A DNA stretch of 64,000 bases from Pseudomonadota bacterium (GCA_021779835.1 JAJXZX010000014.1:30766-94765), one strand, 5' to 3'; positions 1 through 8,171 are shown, counted from the first letter of the stretch. Notes: generated by a model not told the origin, from the letters alone. Numbers and translations are program-made.

Positions 1-35
1 CGCCCGGTAACAGTTCGGTAACGCCGTGCCTGTAA

Positions 36-794
36 TCAGGCCTCGGTCGCGACCTCTTCCACAGGCGCTTGTTCCATTGCACCGATGTCAACGCCAGCCG
101 CACCCAGTTGGGCCGACATGCCGTCCAACGCCGCGCGGCTGATCAGGTCGCAATACAGCGCAATCGCGCGTGCCGCGTCATCGTTGCCGGGGATCACATA
201 ATCCACGCCCTTGGGCGAGTTGTTGGTGTCCACAACGCCGATCACCGGGATACCCAGCTTTTGCGCTTCGAGGATCGCGAGGCTTTCTTTGCCCGTGTCG
301 ATCACGAACAGCAGATCCGGCACGCCGCCCATTTCACGGATGCCGCCCAGCGAGGCTTGCAGTTTGGTCTGCTCGCGCTCCATGCCAAGGCGTTCTTTCT
401 TGGTCAGGCCCTCGGCGCCATGGCCCAGAACCTCGTCCAGCTGCTTCAGGCGCTGGATCGACTTTGACACCGTCTGCCAGTTGGTCAGCGTGCCGCCCAG
501 CCAGCGGTGGTTCATGTAATACTGCGCGCATTTCTCGGCAGCATCAGCGATCGGCTTTTGGGCCTGACGCTTGGTGCCGACGAACAGGATGCGGCCACCC
601 TTGGCCACGGTCTCGCGCACGACGTTCAGCGCGGAGTCCAAAAGCGGAACCGTCTGCGTCAGGTCGAGGATGTGGATGCCATTGCGGTCGCCGTAAATAA
701 ACGGACCCATCTTGGGGTTCCAGCGTTGCGTCTGGTGACCGTAGTGAACGCCAGCTTCAAGCAGCTGACGCATCGAAAATTCGGGAAGCGCCAT
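36..794 (-). CDS. rpsB: 30S ribosomal protein S2
   Basis: Structural protein of the small ribosomal subunit, 252 residues, normal length for the family. The N-terminus has the S2 signature ([14 protein letters not shown], about residues 16-29), followed by the conserved ILDLTQT and GGTLTNW stretches; the C-terminus is a short acidic tail. The ATG at 794 has a purine-rich ribosome-binding site (GGAAAGGAAAAGAGA) just upstream. In most bacteria tsf (EF-Ts) follows; it would lie beyond the left edge. A structured leader precedes the gene (see 822-895), which fits the autogenous control known for rpsB in other bacteria. Confidence 0.98.
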   Translation of the reverse strand: MALPEFSMRQLLEAGVHYGHQTQRWNPKMGPFIYGDRNGIHILDLTQTVPLLDSALNVVRETVAKGGRILFVGTKRQAQKPIADAAEKCAQYYMNHRWLGGTLTNWQTVSKSIQRLKQLDEVLGHGAEGLTKKERLGMEREQTKLQASLGGIREMGGVPDLLFVIDTGKESLAILEAQKLGIPVIGVVDTNNSPKGVDYVIPGNDDAARAIALYCDLISRAALDGMSAQLGAAGVDIGAMEQAPVEEVATEA

Positions 795-821
795 TCTCTT
801 TTCCTTTCCGGTTTATTCCTC

Positions 822-895
822 GGTAAGGCCACTCAGGCTTTCGCCCAACCGGCGGACCGTCGGGGATTTCTCCCCCGAATGGCCCAAGCCCTACC
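822..895 (-). ncRNA. Structured 5' leader of rpsB (candidate autoregulatory RNA)
   Basis: Read on the reverse strand, the rpsB untranslated leader can fold into a closed multi-helix element. The outer helix is GGTAG with TTACC and GGCCA with TGGCC, separated by a bulge. Inside are CGGGG/CCCCG, CGG/CCG and GGC-GAAA-GCC, the last with a GNRA tetraloop. The GAAA loop favours the reverse strand as the transcribed one. The element ends about 30 nt before the start codon. I do not recognise it as a named riboswitch; S2 feedback control is inference. Confidence 0.45.
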
Positions 896-911
896 TGTGA
901 AGTGCGGCGCG

Positions 912-938
912 TTTATAACGACTGCGTGGGTATTGCAA
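912..938 (-). promoter_or_regulatory. Possible rpsB promoter
   Basis: On the reverse strand a TTGCAA (933-938) and a TATAAA (912-917) are separated by 15 nt, short for a sigma70 promoter. A start near 905 would give a leader of about 110 nt containing the structured element. Weak call because of the spacing. Confidence 0.35.
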
Positions 939-972
939 CCCCTCACCCGTTGCGAAGGGGGGGTAAAGGCGG

Positions 973-1010
973 AACGCCTCCGGCGGAGGAGTATTTTTGC
1001 CAAGAAGAAA
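973..1010 (+). repeat. Interspersed intergenic element, copy A
   Basis: CCTCC-GGC-GGAGG hairpin followed by a T-run and a purine tail. Positions 989-1010 are identical over 22 nt to 5161-5182, and the CCTCCGGCGG part recurs inverted near 5233-5245. It lies in the divergent rpsB/pfkB gap. Terminator-like on the + strand, although no forward gene ends just upstream. Confidence 0.55.
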
Positions 1011-1064
1011 TACGCGCCCGTGTTTTGCCTTGCCAAGCCGTGTGCCCCTTGGCAGGTATCGGCC

Positions 1065-1949
1065 ATGACCCCGGATATCCTTTGCATCGGTTCTGTCCTG
1101 TGGGACATCATTGGGCGCACCCCGTCCAACATGCGGCTTGGCTCTGACGTGCCGGGCCGCATCACGCGCCTGCCGGGGGGTGTTGCGATGAACATCGCCA
1201 TGACGCTGGCGCGTTTTGGCTTGCGCCCCGCGTTGCTGACCGCAATCGGGCGCGACGCCGAGGGGCAGGAGTTGCTGGCCGCCTGTCAGCGCCTTGGCCT
1301 GCTGACCGGCCACGTCTATGTGTCAGAAGACCTGCCGACCGACCGCTATATGGCGATCGAGGGCGCAAACGGCCTGATCGCCGCCATCGCTGACGCCCAT
1401 TCGCTGGAGGCGGCGGGCGACAAGATCCTGCGCCCGCTGGCCGATGGCGCGCTGGGATCGGCGCGTGCGCCGTGGCGCGGCCCGATTGCGCTGGATGGCA
1501 ACCTGACCACCGCGCTGCTTGCCGAGATTGCGCAAAGCCCGCTGTTCGCACTGGCCGATCTCCGCGTGGCACCGGCGTCTCCGGGCAAGGCAGAGCGACT
1601 GCTGCCGCTGCTTGCCCACCCACGCGCGACGTTCTACGTCAACCTCGAAGAGGCGGGCCTGCTGTGTCACACGCGCTTCGACACCTCAATGCGCGCGGCG
1701 GAGGGGCTGCTGGAGCGTGGCGCGTTCCGTGTGCTGGTTACCGATGGTGGGCGCGCTTGCACTTCTGGCACTTCGGCAGGCTGTCATTCGCTGCAACCCC
1801 CGCCGGTTATGGTCACGCGCGTTACGGGCGCAGGCGACACCTTCATGGCCGCCCATATCGCCGCCGAGGCGCGCGGGGATGCGGCAGAAGTGGCGCTTGC
1901 CTCTGCCGTCCACGCGGCTGCCGATTATGTATCGGCCGAGGTGGGCTAG
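1065..1949 (+). CDS. PfkB-family sugar/nucleoside kinase, probable pseudouridine kinase PsuK
   Basis: Ribokinase-family ATP-dependent kinase, 294 residues when started at the ATG at 1065 (MTPDILCIGSVLWD). The N-terminal beta-strand and the GG motif (LPGGVAMNIA) are typical of PfkB substrate binding, and the C-terminal VTGAGDTF holds the catalytic base Asp and anion hole. Substrate specificity cannot be read directly, but psuG lies 0.9 kb downstream on the same strand, so phosphorylation of pseudouridine before PsuG cleavage is the best guess. The two genes are separated by a reverse-strand pair, so they are probably not one simple operon. Alternatives: another nucleoside or sugar kinase. Confidence 0.8.
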   Translation: MTPDILCIGSVLWDIIGRTPSNMRLGSDVPGRITRLPGGVAMNIAMTLARFGLRPALLTAIGRDAEGQELLAACQRLGLLTGHVYVSEDLPTDRYMAIEGANGLIAAIADAHSLEAAGDKILRPLADGALGSARAPWRGPIALDGNLTTALLAEIAQSPLFALADLRVAPASPGKAERLLPLLAHPRATFYVNLEEAGLLCHTRFDTSMRAAEGLLERGAFRVLVTDGGRACTSGTSAGCHSLQPPPVMVTRVTGAGDTFMAAHIAAEARGDAAEVALASAVHAAADYVSAEVG

Positions 1950-2374
1950 GCCCCGTCCTTGTCGCCGCCCTTGCCGCCGGTTAACAGCGACAGCATCAGC
2001 ACCGCGACGCCCAAGGCGACTGCCGAGCCGACCTTCAGCCCCGGCAGTGCCAGCACCAGGGCAGTTTCGATCACGCGTTTGCGTTCCGCCGCCTGCCGCG
2101 CCCGCTCACGCGCATGATTGCGCGCCTCAAGCCGCAACAGGATCAGCATCACCAAGGCGCCAAGGATTGCCACGCCAAGCGCCACGGCCAGTGCGGCAAT
2201 CAACCCGATCCACGCCGCCAGCGCCACCACGCCCAGCGCGAGACCAAAGCCGAGCGCCAGAACCGCGAACACCGCTAACGCCACCATCATCTCCGCGCGC
2301 CCCGCGACATGGCTGCGCCACAGCCCGGCTTCCGCTGCGGCCAACGCCACGGCGATGCGCCACAGTGACCCCAT
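1946..2374 (-). CDS. Small membrane protein, phage-holin-superfamily-like
   Basis: 142 residues with two hydrophobic helices in the middle (about 28-75, rich in Ala/Leu/Val), a basic stretch (ARNHARERARQAAERKR), one more hydrophobic segment (about 105-130) and a Lys/Asp tail. It follows the DUF883-like gene by 1 nt, so the two form an operon. This pairing of a YqjD/DUF883-like protein with a holin-superfamily-like membrane protein is seen in other proteobacteria (often as yqjD/yqjE). Its 3' end overlaps the pfkB stop by 4 bp, tail to tail. Function unknown; possibly membrane or ribosome association in stationary phase, by analogy. Confidence 0.7.
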   Translation of the reverse strand: MGSLWRIAVALAAAEAGLWRSHVAGRAEMMVALAVFAVLALGFGLALGVVALAAWIGLIAALAVALGVAILGALVMLILLRLEARNHARERARQAAERKRVIETALVLALPGLKVGSAVALGVAVLMLSLLTGGKGGDKDGA

Positions 2375-2375
2375 T

Positions 2376-2699
2376 TTAGCGCCGCAAGATCAGGCTAAGC
2401 AAAAACCCACCCAGCGCTGCAAAGCCCAAGGTGCGCCAAGGATTTTCGCGCATTTGCGCCACAACCCGCGTCTCAAGCCCCTTGATATCGCCTGCCAACC
2501 CGTCCGCCAGCCCTTCGCCAGCAGCAAGCCGCGCTTTCGCGGCCTCGCTCACGCTCGCCACACCGGCAGAGCCGATGCGCCCGACGGTCGCGGCCAGTGC
2601 CGCCAACTCTTTGCGCAGCGCTGCAATCTCGTTCGAGAGTTCGAGAGCGTCGTCCTCGATAGCATCAGACGCCGAAGGGGATGATTTATGCGATGCCAT
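2376..2699 (-). CDS. DUF883/ElaB-YqjD-like protein
   Basis: 107 residues from the ATG at 2699, which has a near-perfect ribosome-binding site (AAGGAGGTG) 6 nt upstream; an in-frame ATG at 2717 lies before that site and is rejected. The protein is a long amphipathic helix (NEIAALRKELAALAATVGRIG) with a C-terminal membrane anchor (NPWRTLGFAALGGFLLSLILRR), the layout of the YqjD/ElaB family, whose E. coli members tether ribosomes to the inner membrane. First gene of a two-gene reverse operon with 1946-2374. Confidence 0.8.
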   Translation of the reverse strand: MASHKSSPSASDAIEDDALELSNEIAALRKELAALAATVGRIGSAGVASVSEAAKARLAAGEGLADGLAGDIKGLETRVVAQMRENPWRTLGFAALGGFLLSLILRR

Positions 2700-2844
2700 G
2701 ACGACACCTCCTTGCATGAAGGGTGGGCCTTTATTTTAAGTAGGCACGGCGCCCCTTGCATTCAATGCCCCGCGGCACTGCGCCCTTGATCCTGCGGGCC
2801 CGCCTTGTCATACCTCGCGCAACCCAAGGCAAAGGCGATCCCCG

Positions 2845-3759
2845 ATGGAACTTATCCTGTCCGATGAAGTGCGCAGCGCGCGCGCAAATGGCACCCCGAT
2901 TGTGGCGCTTGAATCCACCATTATCACCCACGGTATGCCTTGGCCGCAAAACGTTGACACCGCAGCCGAGGTCGAGGCCGAGGTGCGCAACCACGGTGCC
3001 ACGCCCGCCACCATCGCCGTGCTGAAGGGCAAGCTGCACATCGGGCTGTCCGCGGCGGAACTCTCCACCCTCGGCAAGGCGCATGACGCGCTGAAACTCT
3101 CGCGCGCGGATTTTGCCGCCTGCATCGCCATGGGCAAAACCGGCGCTACCACCGTCGCCGCCACCATGATCGCGGCACGGCTGGCTGGCATTGACGTCTT
3201 TGCCACCGGCGGCATCGGTGGCGTGCATCGTGGCGCCGAACTCAGCTTTGACATCTCTGCCGACCTCCGCGAGTTGTCGGAAACCGCCGTCACCGTGGTT
3301 TCTGCCGGTGCCAAGGCCATCCTCGATTTGCCGAAAACGCTGGAGGTGCTGGAAACCCTCGGCGTGCCGGTGATCGCCTACGGGCAGGATGCGTTCCCCG
3401 GCTTCTGGGCGCGCGATTGCGGGCTGCCCGCGCCGCTGCGCATGGACACTGCGGCGGAAATCGCGGCGGCCCACCTGATGCGCGCCCGCCTGGGCCTGCC
3501 CGGCGGCCAGCTTGTCGCCAACCCGATCCCGCTTGCGTCCGAGATCCCGCTGGCCGACCTTACCCCCGCCATCAATACCGCGCTGGCCGAGGCAGAGGCG
3601 CAAGGCATCGCCGCCAAGGCGGTCACGCCCTTCCTGCTCGACCGGATATTCCAGTTGACCGAGGGCCGCTCGCTTGCCGCCAACTGCGACCTTGTGCTGA
3701 ACAACGCGCGCCTTGCCGCCGCCATCGCCGCCGAGATCGCCCGCCAGCGCGCAAGCTGA
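2845..3759 (+). CDS. psuG: Pseudouridine-5'-phosphate glycosidase
   Basis: 304 residues, full length for the PsuG/IndA family. Family motifs are visible: VALESTIITHGMPWPQN (about 20-36), GKTGATTVAATM (Lys in the catalytic pocket), FATGGIGGVHRGAE, and the C-terminal NPIPL. The enzyme cleaves the C-C glycosidic bond of pseudouridine 5'-phosphate to uracil and ribose 5-phosphate in a Mn-dependent reaction. The PfkB kinase at 1065 is the likely partner supplying the phosphorylated substrate. The ATG at 2845 is preceded by AAGGCGAT. Confidence 0.94.
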   Translation: MELILSDEVRSARANGTPIVALESTIITHGMPWPQNVDTAAEVEAEVRNHGATPATIAVLKGKLHIGLSAAELSTLGKAHDALKLSRADFAACIAMGKTGATTVAATMIAARLAGIDVFATGGIGGVHRGAELSFDISADLRELSETAVTVVSAGAKAILDLPKTLEVLETLGVPVIAYGQDAFPGFWARDCGLPAPLRMDTAAEIAAAHLMRARLGLPGGQLVANPIPLASEIPLADLTPAINTALAEAEAQGIAAKAVTPFLLDRIFQLTEGRSLAANCDLVLNNARLAAAIAAEIARQRAS

Positions 3760-3827
3760 CCCATTGTCGCCTGCGTGCCGCGCTCCTACCTTCCGGTGAC
3801 GGCCCCAAGCAACAGGATACCTGATCG

Positions 3828-4532
3828 ATGAGCGAGACCGAAGACCACAGCAAACGCCGCGGCCTGTTGGCAAGCCTTCGCGCCAGCTTTCTGACCGGCC
3901 TCGTGGTGATCCTGCCGATCGGTCTTACGCTCTATCTGATCTGGACGGTGACCGGCTGGATCGACAGTTGGGTGTTGCCCTTCGTGCCCAATTCCTGGCG
4001 CCCCGATACGCTGCTGCACGGCTACTTGGGCGGCAACGGTCCGGTGAATATCCGCGGCATCGGTGTGCTGATCTTCCTTATCTTCACCGTGGTGATAGGC
4101 TGGCTTGCCAAGGGGCTGATCGGCCGCTCGCTGCTATTGTGGGCGGAGCACCTTGTTGACCGCATGCCGGTGGTGCGTTCGATCTACAATGGGCTGAAAC
4201 AGATCGCGGAAACGGTGTTTGCCCAAAGCGATACCTCGTTCGACAAGGCCTGCATTGTCGAATACCCGCGTGAGGGGCTTTGGGCGATCGGTTTCATCTC
4301 GACCGCCGCCAAGGGTGAGATCGCGCAGAAGGTGCCGGGCGAGGAACAGATCCTGTCGGTGTTCGTGCCGACCACGCCCAACCCCACCTCTGGCTTTCTG
4401 CTTTACGCAGCGGTAAGCCGCGTCGTCATGCTTGATATGACGGTCGAGGATGCCGCCAAACTGATCATCTCGGCAGGGCTGGTCTATCCCAATCCGAAAG
4501 ACCCGAGCCAACCGCCCGGAAAGGTGAATTAA
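3828..4532 (+). CDS. DUF502 family membrane protein
   Basis: 234 residues. Two hydrophobic segments (about 20-42, FLTGLVVILPIGLTLYLIW, and 75-97) flank a short extracytoplasmic loop; the conserved DUF502 core follows: VDRMPVVRSIYNGLKQ, then a soluble domain with PREGLWAIGFI and VFVPTTPNPTSGF. The biochemical function is unknown in bacteria. It ends one base before the LysE-type gene, so the two are probably co-transcribed. Confidence 0.88.
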   Translation: MSETEDHSKRRGLLASLRASFLTGLVVILPIGLTLYLIWTVTGWIDSWVLPFVPNSWRPDTLLHGYLGGNGPVNIRGIGVLIFLIFTVVIGWLAKGLIGRSLLLWAEHLVDRMPVVRSIYNGLKQIAETVFAQSDTSFDKACIVEYPREGLWAIGFISTAAKGEIAQKVPGEEQILSVFVPTTPNPTSGFLLYAAVSRVVMLDMTVEDAAKLIISAGLVYPNPKDPSQPPGKVN

Positions 4533-4533
4533 G

Positions 4534-5148
4534 ATGATGCTGACCGCCGCCCTCACCGGCTTTGCCACCGCGATTTCGCTGATCCTCGCGATTGGCGCGC
4601 AGAACGCCTATGTCCTGCGCCAAGGTCTGCTGAAATCGCACGTTTTCCCGCTGGCGCTGATGTGCGCCCTGTCGGACGCCGTCCTGATCACCGCAGGCGT
4701 CGCAGGCTTTGGCGCTGTCGTTGCGCTGTGGCCGCTGCTGCCCGCGATCATGGCCGCCCTCGGTGCTGCGTTCCTCATCGTTTACGGCGCCTTGAAACTG
4801 CGCGCCGCTTGGGCTGGCGATTACGCCCTTACCCTGTCGGGGCAAAGCGCCGCGCTTTGGCCAACGCTCCTGACCGGGATCGCGTTCACCTGGCTGAACC
4901 CACATGTTTACCTCGACACGCTGGGCCTGATCGGGGCGGTCTCGACCAAGTTCACCCCCACGCCGCAAAAGGTTGCGTTTGCGGTGGGCGCCTGTTCGGC
5001 GTCTTTCACCTTCTTCTTCGCGCTCGGCTACGGTGCGCGGCTGCTTGCCCCCATCATGCAAAGCCGCCGCGCCTGGCAGATCCTTGACGCACTGATCGCC
5101 CTGACGATGTGGACCCTCGCCTACAGCCTGATCCGCGCGTTGCTTTGA
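4534..5148 (+). CDS. LysE/ArgO family amino-acid exporter
   Basis: 204 residues, six predicted hydrophobic segments, with the family signature LAIGAQNAYVLRQGL near the N-terminus and TWLNPHVYLDT in the middle. Family members export basic amino acids such as arginine or lysine through the inner membrane. Two consecutive ATGs at 4534/4537 make the start ambiguous by one codon. Follows the DUF502 gene directly; no LysG/ArgP regulator is adjacent. Confidence 0.9.
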   Translation: MMLTAALTGFATAISLILAIGAQNAYVLRQGLLKSHVFPLALMCALSDAVLITAGVAGFGAVVALWPLLPAIMAALGAAFLIVYGALKLRAAWAGDYALTLSGQSAALWPTLLTGIAFTWLNPHVYLDTLGLIGAVSTKFTPTPQKVAFAVGACSASFTFFFALGYGARLLAPIMQSRRAWQILDALIALTMWTLAYSLIRALL

Positions 5149-5150
5149 TC

Positions 5151-5182
5151 GGCGGAATTTGAGTATTTTTGCCAAGAAGAAA
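5151..5182 (+). repeat. Interspersed intergenic element, copy B
   Basis: Positions 5161-5182 are a 22-nt exact repeat of 989-1010. It lies directly after the LysE-type gene and carries a T-run in the forward direction. It faces inverted copy C, so the pair occupies the space between two convergent genes. Confidence 0.55.
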
Positions 5183-5223
5183 GCGCGAGAGAAGCCCTGC
5201 TTTCCCCGCGCCCCATTGCTTTG

Positions 5224-5250
5224 GTCCAAATATCCCCGCCGGAGGCGAAG
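5224..5250 (-). repeat. Interspersed intergenic element, copy C (inverted)
   Basis: Reads on the reverse strand as CTTCGCCTCCGGCGGGGATA followed by TTTGG, sharing CCTCCGGCGG with copy A. It lies just past the end of 3-hydroxybutyrate dehydrogenase, in that gene's direction of transcription, suggesting a terminator or RNA-processing role. Confidence 0.5.
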
Positions 5251-5278
5251 GTCGGCAAGATGCTGCGGCGAAACCCGC

Positions 5279-6052
5279 TTACATCGCGGTCCAGCCACCA
5301 TCGATGCTGATCGTGGTCCCCGTCACCTGATCGGCCGCGGCCGAGCACAGGTAGACCACGGTGCCGCCAATTTGCTCTACCGTCGCGAACTGACGCGAGG
5401 GCTGACGGTCCAGCATGACCTCGCGGATCACCGTCTCGCGGTCCATGTTATGCGCCTTCATCTGATCGGGGATCTGCGCCTCGACCAGGGGCGTCAGCAC
5501 ATAGCCGGGGCAGATCGCGTTGCAGGTGATGCCCTGCCCGGCCGTCTCTAGCGCCACGGTTTTAGACATGCCGACCAGCCCGTGCTTGGCTGAGACATAG
5601 GCCGATTTGAACGGCGACGCGCGCAGCCCGTGTGCCGAGGCGATGTTGACCACACGGCCCCAGCCCGCCTTGCGCATCATCGGCAGCGCGACCGCCGTGG
5701 TGTGGAACGACGAGGTCAGGTTGATCGCAATGATCGCATCCCACTTGGCCGCCGGAAATTCATCAATCGGCGCGACATACTGGATGCCCGCGTTGTTCAC
5801 GAGGATGTCGCACGCACCTGCTTTGGTAATCAGCGCGCGGCAATCGTCGCCCTTGGACATGTCGGCCTGAATATAGCGCACAGTGACGCCGTATTGCTTG
5901 GCCAGCCCCTCGGCGATCTCGTGGTCGCTGTCAGCATCCGTGAAGGAGTTGATCACAAGGTTCGCACCCGCCGCTCCCAAGGCATGCGCAATCCCCAGTC
6001 CGATCCCCGATGTCGATCCAGTGATAACGGCGGTTTTTCCCTGAAATGACAT
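5279..6052 (-). CDS. bdhA: 3-hydroxybutyrate dehydrogenase (SDR family)
   Basis: 257 residues from the ATG at 6052 (MSFQGKTAVITGSTSGIG), preceded by AAGGATTGAG. Classical short-chain dehydrogenase: cofactor motif TGSTSGIG, NNAG, catalytic Ser plus YVSAK (YxxxK). The stretch GYVLTPLVEAQIPDQ and the C-terminal ISIDGGWTAM are characteristic of D-3-hydroxybutyrate dehydrogenases. It interconverts D-3-hydroxybutyrate and acetoacetate with NAD, in polyhydroxybutyrate breakdown. An upstream in-frame extension to 6187 runs into the small-RNA terminator and is not supported. Confidence 0.92.
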   Translation of the reverse strand: MSFQGKTAVITGSTSGIGLGIAHALGAAGANLVINSFTDADSDHEIAEGLAKQYGVTVRYIQADMSKGDDCRALITKAGACDILVNNAGIQYVAPIDEFPAAKWDAIIAINLTSSFHTTAVALPMMRKAGWGRVVNIASAHGLRASPFKSAYVSAKHGLVGMSKTVALETAGQGITCNAICPGYVLTPLVEAQIPDQMKAHNMDRETVIREVMLDRQPSRQFATVEQIGGTVVYLCSAAADQVTGTTISIDGGWTAM

Positions 6053-6170
6053 GGTCTCAATCCTTCTTTGCTGATCATAGTTAAGCTGCACTAGCAGCAA
6101 TATCGGGTTCTGCGGCTGCGAATACCACCACCACACCGTCCTCGTCGCACAGAAGTGACCGCGCGAGGCC

Positions 6171-6199
6171 AAAAAAAACGCCCGCACAAGGCGGGCGTT
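6171..6199 (-). terminator. Rho-independent terminator of the candidate small RNA
   Basis: 9-bp perfect stem (6177-6185 with 6191-6199), loop ACAAG, eight T residues on the reverse strand. Strong and directional: there is no T-run on the + strand side. Confidence 0.8.
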
Positions 6200-6246
6200 A
6201 AGTTATTGAGGCAGGTTTCATACAGGCAAGAAACCTATCGAGCAGT
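6171..6246 (-). ncRNA. Candidate small RNA, about 76 nt
   Basis: On the reverse strand, in a gap without a gene, there is a complete small-RNA unit. A sigma70-like promoter lies at 6253-6281. The transcript would have a 7-bp hairpin AGGTTTC/GAAACCT (6213-6236, 10-nt loop), a single-stranded A/U-containing linker (6200-6212), and a 9-bp GC-rich terminator stem AACGCCCGC/GCGGGCGTT (6177-6199) running into T8. No reverse-strand gene ends here that would need the terminator. It reads toward bdhA but should terminate 119 nt before its start. The layout resembles trans-acting, Hfq-dependent RNAs; targets are unknown. Confidence 0.6.
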
Positions 6247-6252
6247 GCATTC

Positions 6253-6281
6253 TTTATACGCAGTTATCCGCTGCTCTCCAA
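6253..6281 (-). promoter_or_regulatory. Promoter of the candidate small RNA
   Basis: Reverse-strand TTGGAG (6276-6281) and TATAAA (6253-6258) are separated by exactly 17 nt, a good sigma70 match. Start expected near 6246. Confidence 0.5.
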
Positions 6282-6359
6282 GCTAAAAGTTTGAAAAGGT
6301 TGCAAAGCCCGGTTAGGCACAGGTGTAATTAAACAAGGCCCGGAAGGATTGTCGCCAAA

Positions 6360-8171
6360 ATGAAACCGGATTATTTCCGCTTCCTGGCCCGCAGCATCGC
6401 TGTTCTTGGCCTGCTTTCTGCCACCGCCCCAGCCTTCGCTGATTCCGCCTATGGCATAGCTATGTATGGTGCCCCAGCGTTGCCACCGGATTTTGTGTCG
6501 CTGCCCTACGCCAACCCGAATGCACCGCAAGGCGGCAGCATCGTAACGGGCGAATCGGGCAGTTTTGACTCGCTCAATCCCTACATCCTCAAGGGTAATG
6601 CGCCCTATTGGCTTGGCCCTCTCACCGTCGAGTCGCTGATGGGCCGCAGCTATGACGAGCCTTTCACCCTCTACGGTCTGCTGGCCGAATCGATCAACAC
6701 GCCACCCGACCGCTCGTGGGTTGAATTCACGCTGAACCCCAAGGCCCGATTCTCTGACGGCCACCCGGTTACGGTTGACGACGTGATCTGGTCGTTCGAG
6801 ACGCTCGGCACCAAAGGCAGCCCGCGCTATTGGGGCGCGTGGAAAAAGATCGCCAAGGCCGAGCAAACCGGCCCGCTGAGCGTGCGCTTTACCTTCAACA
6901 CCCCGGACCGAGAGTTGCCGTTGATCCTTGGCCTGCGACCGATCCTGGAAAAGGCGCAATGGCAGGGCAAGGACTTCGCCGCCTCGTCGCTGGAGGCGCC
7001 GATCGGCTCTGGCCCCTATGTCGTCGACAAGATGGAGCCGGGGCGCTTTATCAGCTTCAAGAAGAACCCGGACTGGTGGGGCAAGGATCTGCCCTTCAAC
7101 CGTGGCCAGTGGAACCTGTCCGAAATCCGCTATGATTACTTCAGCGACGCCAATGTGGTGTTCGAGGCGTTCAAGGGTGGCACGCTGACCTCTTATCGCG
7201 AAACCAGCCCGGCGAAATGGGCGTCAAATTACGATTTCCCCGCCGTGAAATCCGGCGCCATCACCCTGTCGGAAATCCCCGACCACCGGCCGTCGGGCAT
7301 CCAGGGGCTGGTGATGAACACGCGCAAGCCGATCTTTGCCGATTGGCGCGTGCGCGAGGCGCTGATTGACGCCTTCAACTATGAATTCATCAACCGCACC
7401 GTCAACGGCGGCACAGATCCGCGCATCACGTCATACTACTCGAACTCCATCCTTGGCATGTCGCATGGCCCCGCCACCGGCACCGTCCTTGCCGACTTGC
7501 AACCCTTCGCCTCAACCCTGCTGCCCGGCGCGATAGAGGGCTATTCCCTTCCCGTATCGGATGGAACCGAGGCCAACCGCAGCAATCTTCGCAAGGCCAC
7601 GCATCTGCTGGAAGACGCAGGCTGGACCATTCAGAACGGTGCCCTGCGCAACGCCAAGGGCGAGGATTTCACCTTCACCATCCTGCTGCCCCAAGGCGCA
7701 AGTGTGATGCAATCGGCGGTCAACATCTACATCGCCGCCCTGAAACGCCTTGGCATCACCGCCACCGTCTCTACCGTCGATTCCGCGCAATACGTCGCCA
7801 GGACACAGTCCTATGACTTCGACATGACGCAATACGAGGTCTCGCTGTCGCTTAGCCCCGGCAATGAGCAATGGCTCTACTGGGGCAAGGATGGCGTCAC
7901 CAATCCCGGCACGCGCAATCTGATGGGCATGGACTCGCCCGCCGCCGAGGCGATGATTACCAAGCTGCTGACCTCGACCAGCCACGACGATTTCATCGCA
8001 GCCACCCGCGCGCTGGACCGCATCCTGACGTCAGGCCGCTATGTGATACCGGTCTGGTATTCCAACGTCTCGCGCATTGCCCATATCAAGCAACTGAAAT
8101 ACCCTGCAACACTGCCGGTCTATGGTGACTGGACCGGCTTTCAACCCAATGTCTGGTGGTATCAGGACTGA
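6360..8171 (+). CDS. Extracellular solute-binding protein of an oligopeptide-type ABC transporter (YejA-like)
   Basis: 603 residues. A signal peptide is clear (about 1-27, ending APAFA), followed by the SBP_bac_5 fold: FDSLNPYILKG, MGRSYDEPFTLYGLLAE, a Trp-rich GSGPYVV...NPDWWGKDLP region and the C-terminal NVWWYQD. These features are closest to YejA/microcin C-type binding proteins, which capture peptides in the periplasm. No permease or ATPase genes lie next to it, so it is an orphan binding protein here. The small lipoprotein gene starts 4 nt after its stop. Confidence 0.92.
   Translation: MKPDYFRFLARSIAVLGLLSATAPAFADSAYGIAMYGAPALPPDFVSLPYANPNAPQGGSIVTGESGSFDSLNPYILKGNAPYWLGPLTVESLMGRSYDEPFTLYGLLAESINTPPDRSWVEFTLNPKARFSDGHPVTVDDVIWSFETLGTKGSPRYWGAWKKIAKAEQTGPLSVRFTFNTPDRELPLILGLRPILEKAQWQGKDFAASSLEAPIGSGPYVVDKMEPGRFISFKKNPDWWGKDLPFNRGQWNLSEIRYDYFSDANVVFEAFKGGTLTSYRETSPAKWASNYDFPAVKSGAITLSEIPDHRPSGIQGLVMNTRKPIFADWRVREALIDAFNYEFINRTVNGGTDPRITSYYSNSILGMSHGPATGTVLADLQPFASTLLPGAIEGYSLPVSDGTEANRSNLRKATHLLEDAGWTIQNGALRNAKGEDFTFTILLPQGASVMQSAVNIYIAALKRLGITATVSTVDSAQYVARTQSYDFDMTQYEVSLSLSPGNEQWLYWGKDGVTNPGTRNLMGMDSPAAEAMITKLLTSTSHDDFIAATRALDRILTSGRYVIPVWYSNVSRIAHIKQLKYPATLPVYGDWTGFQPNVWWYQD

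Noticed and set aside
2731..3873. Reverse open frame opposite psuG
   Set aside because: Shadow of a well-conserved forward gene.
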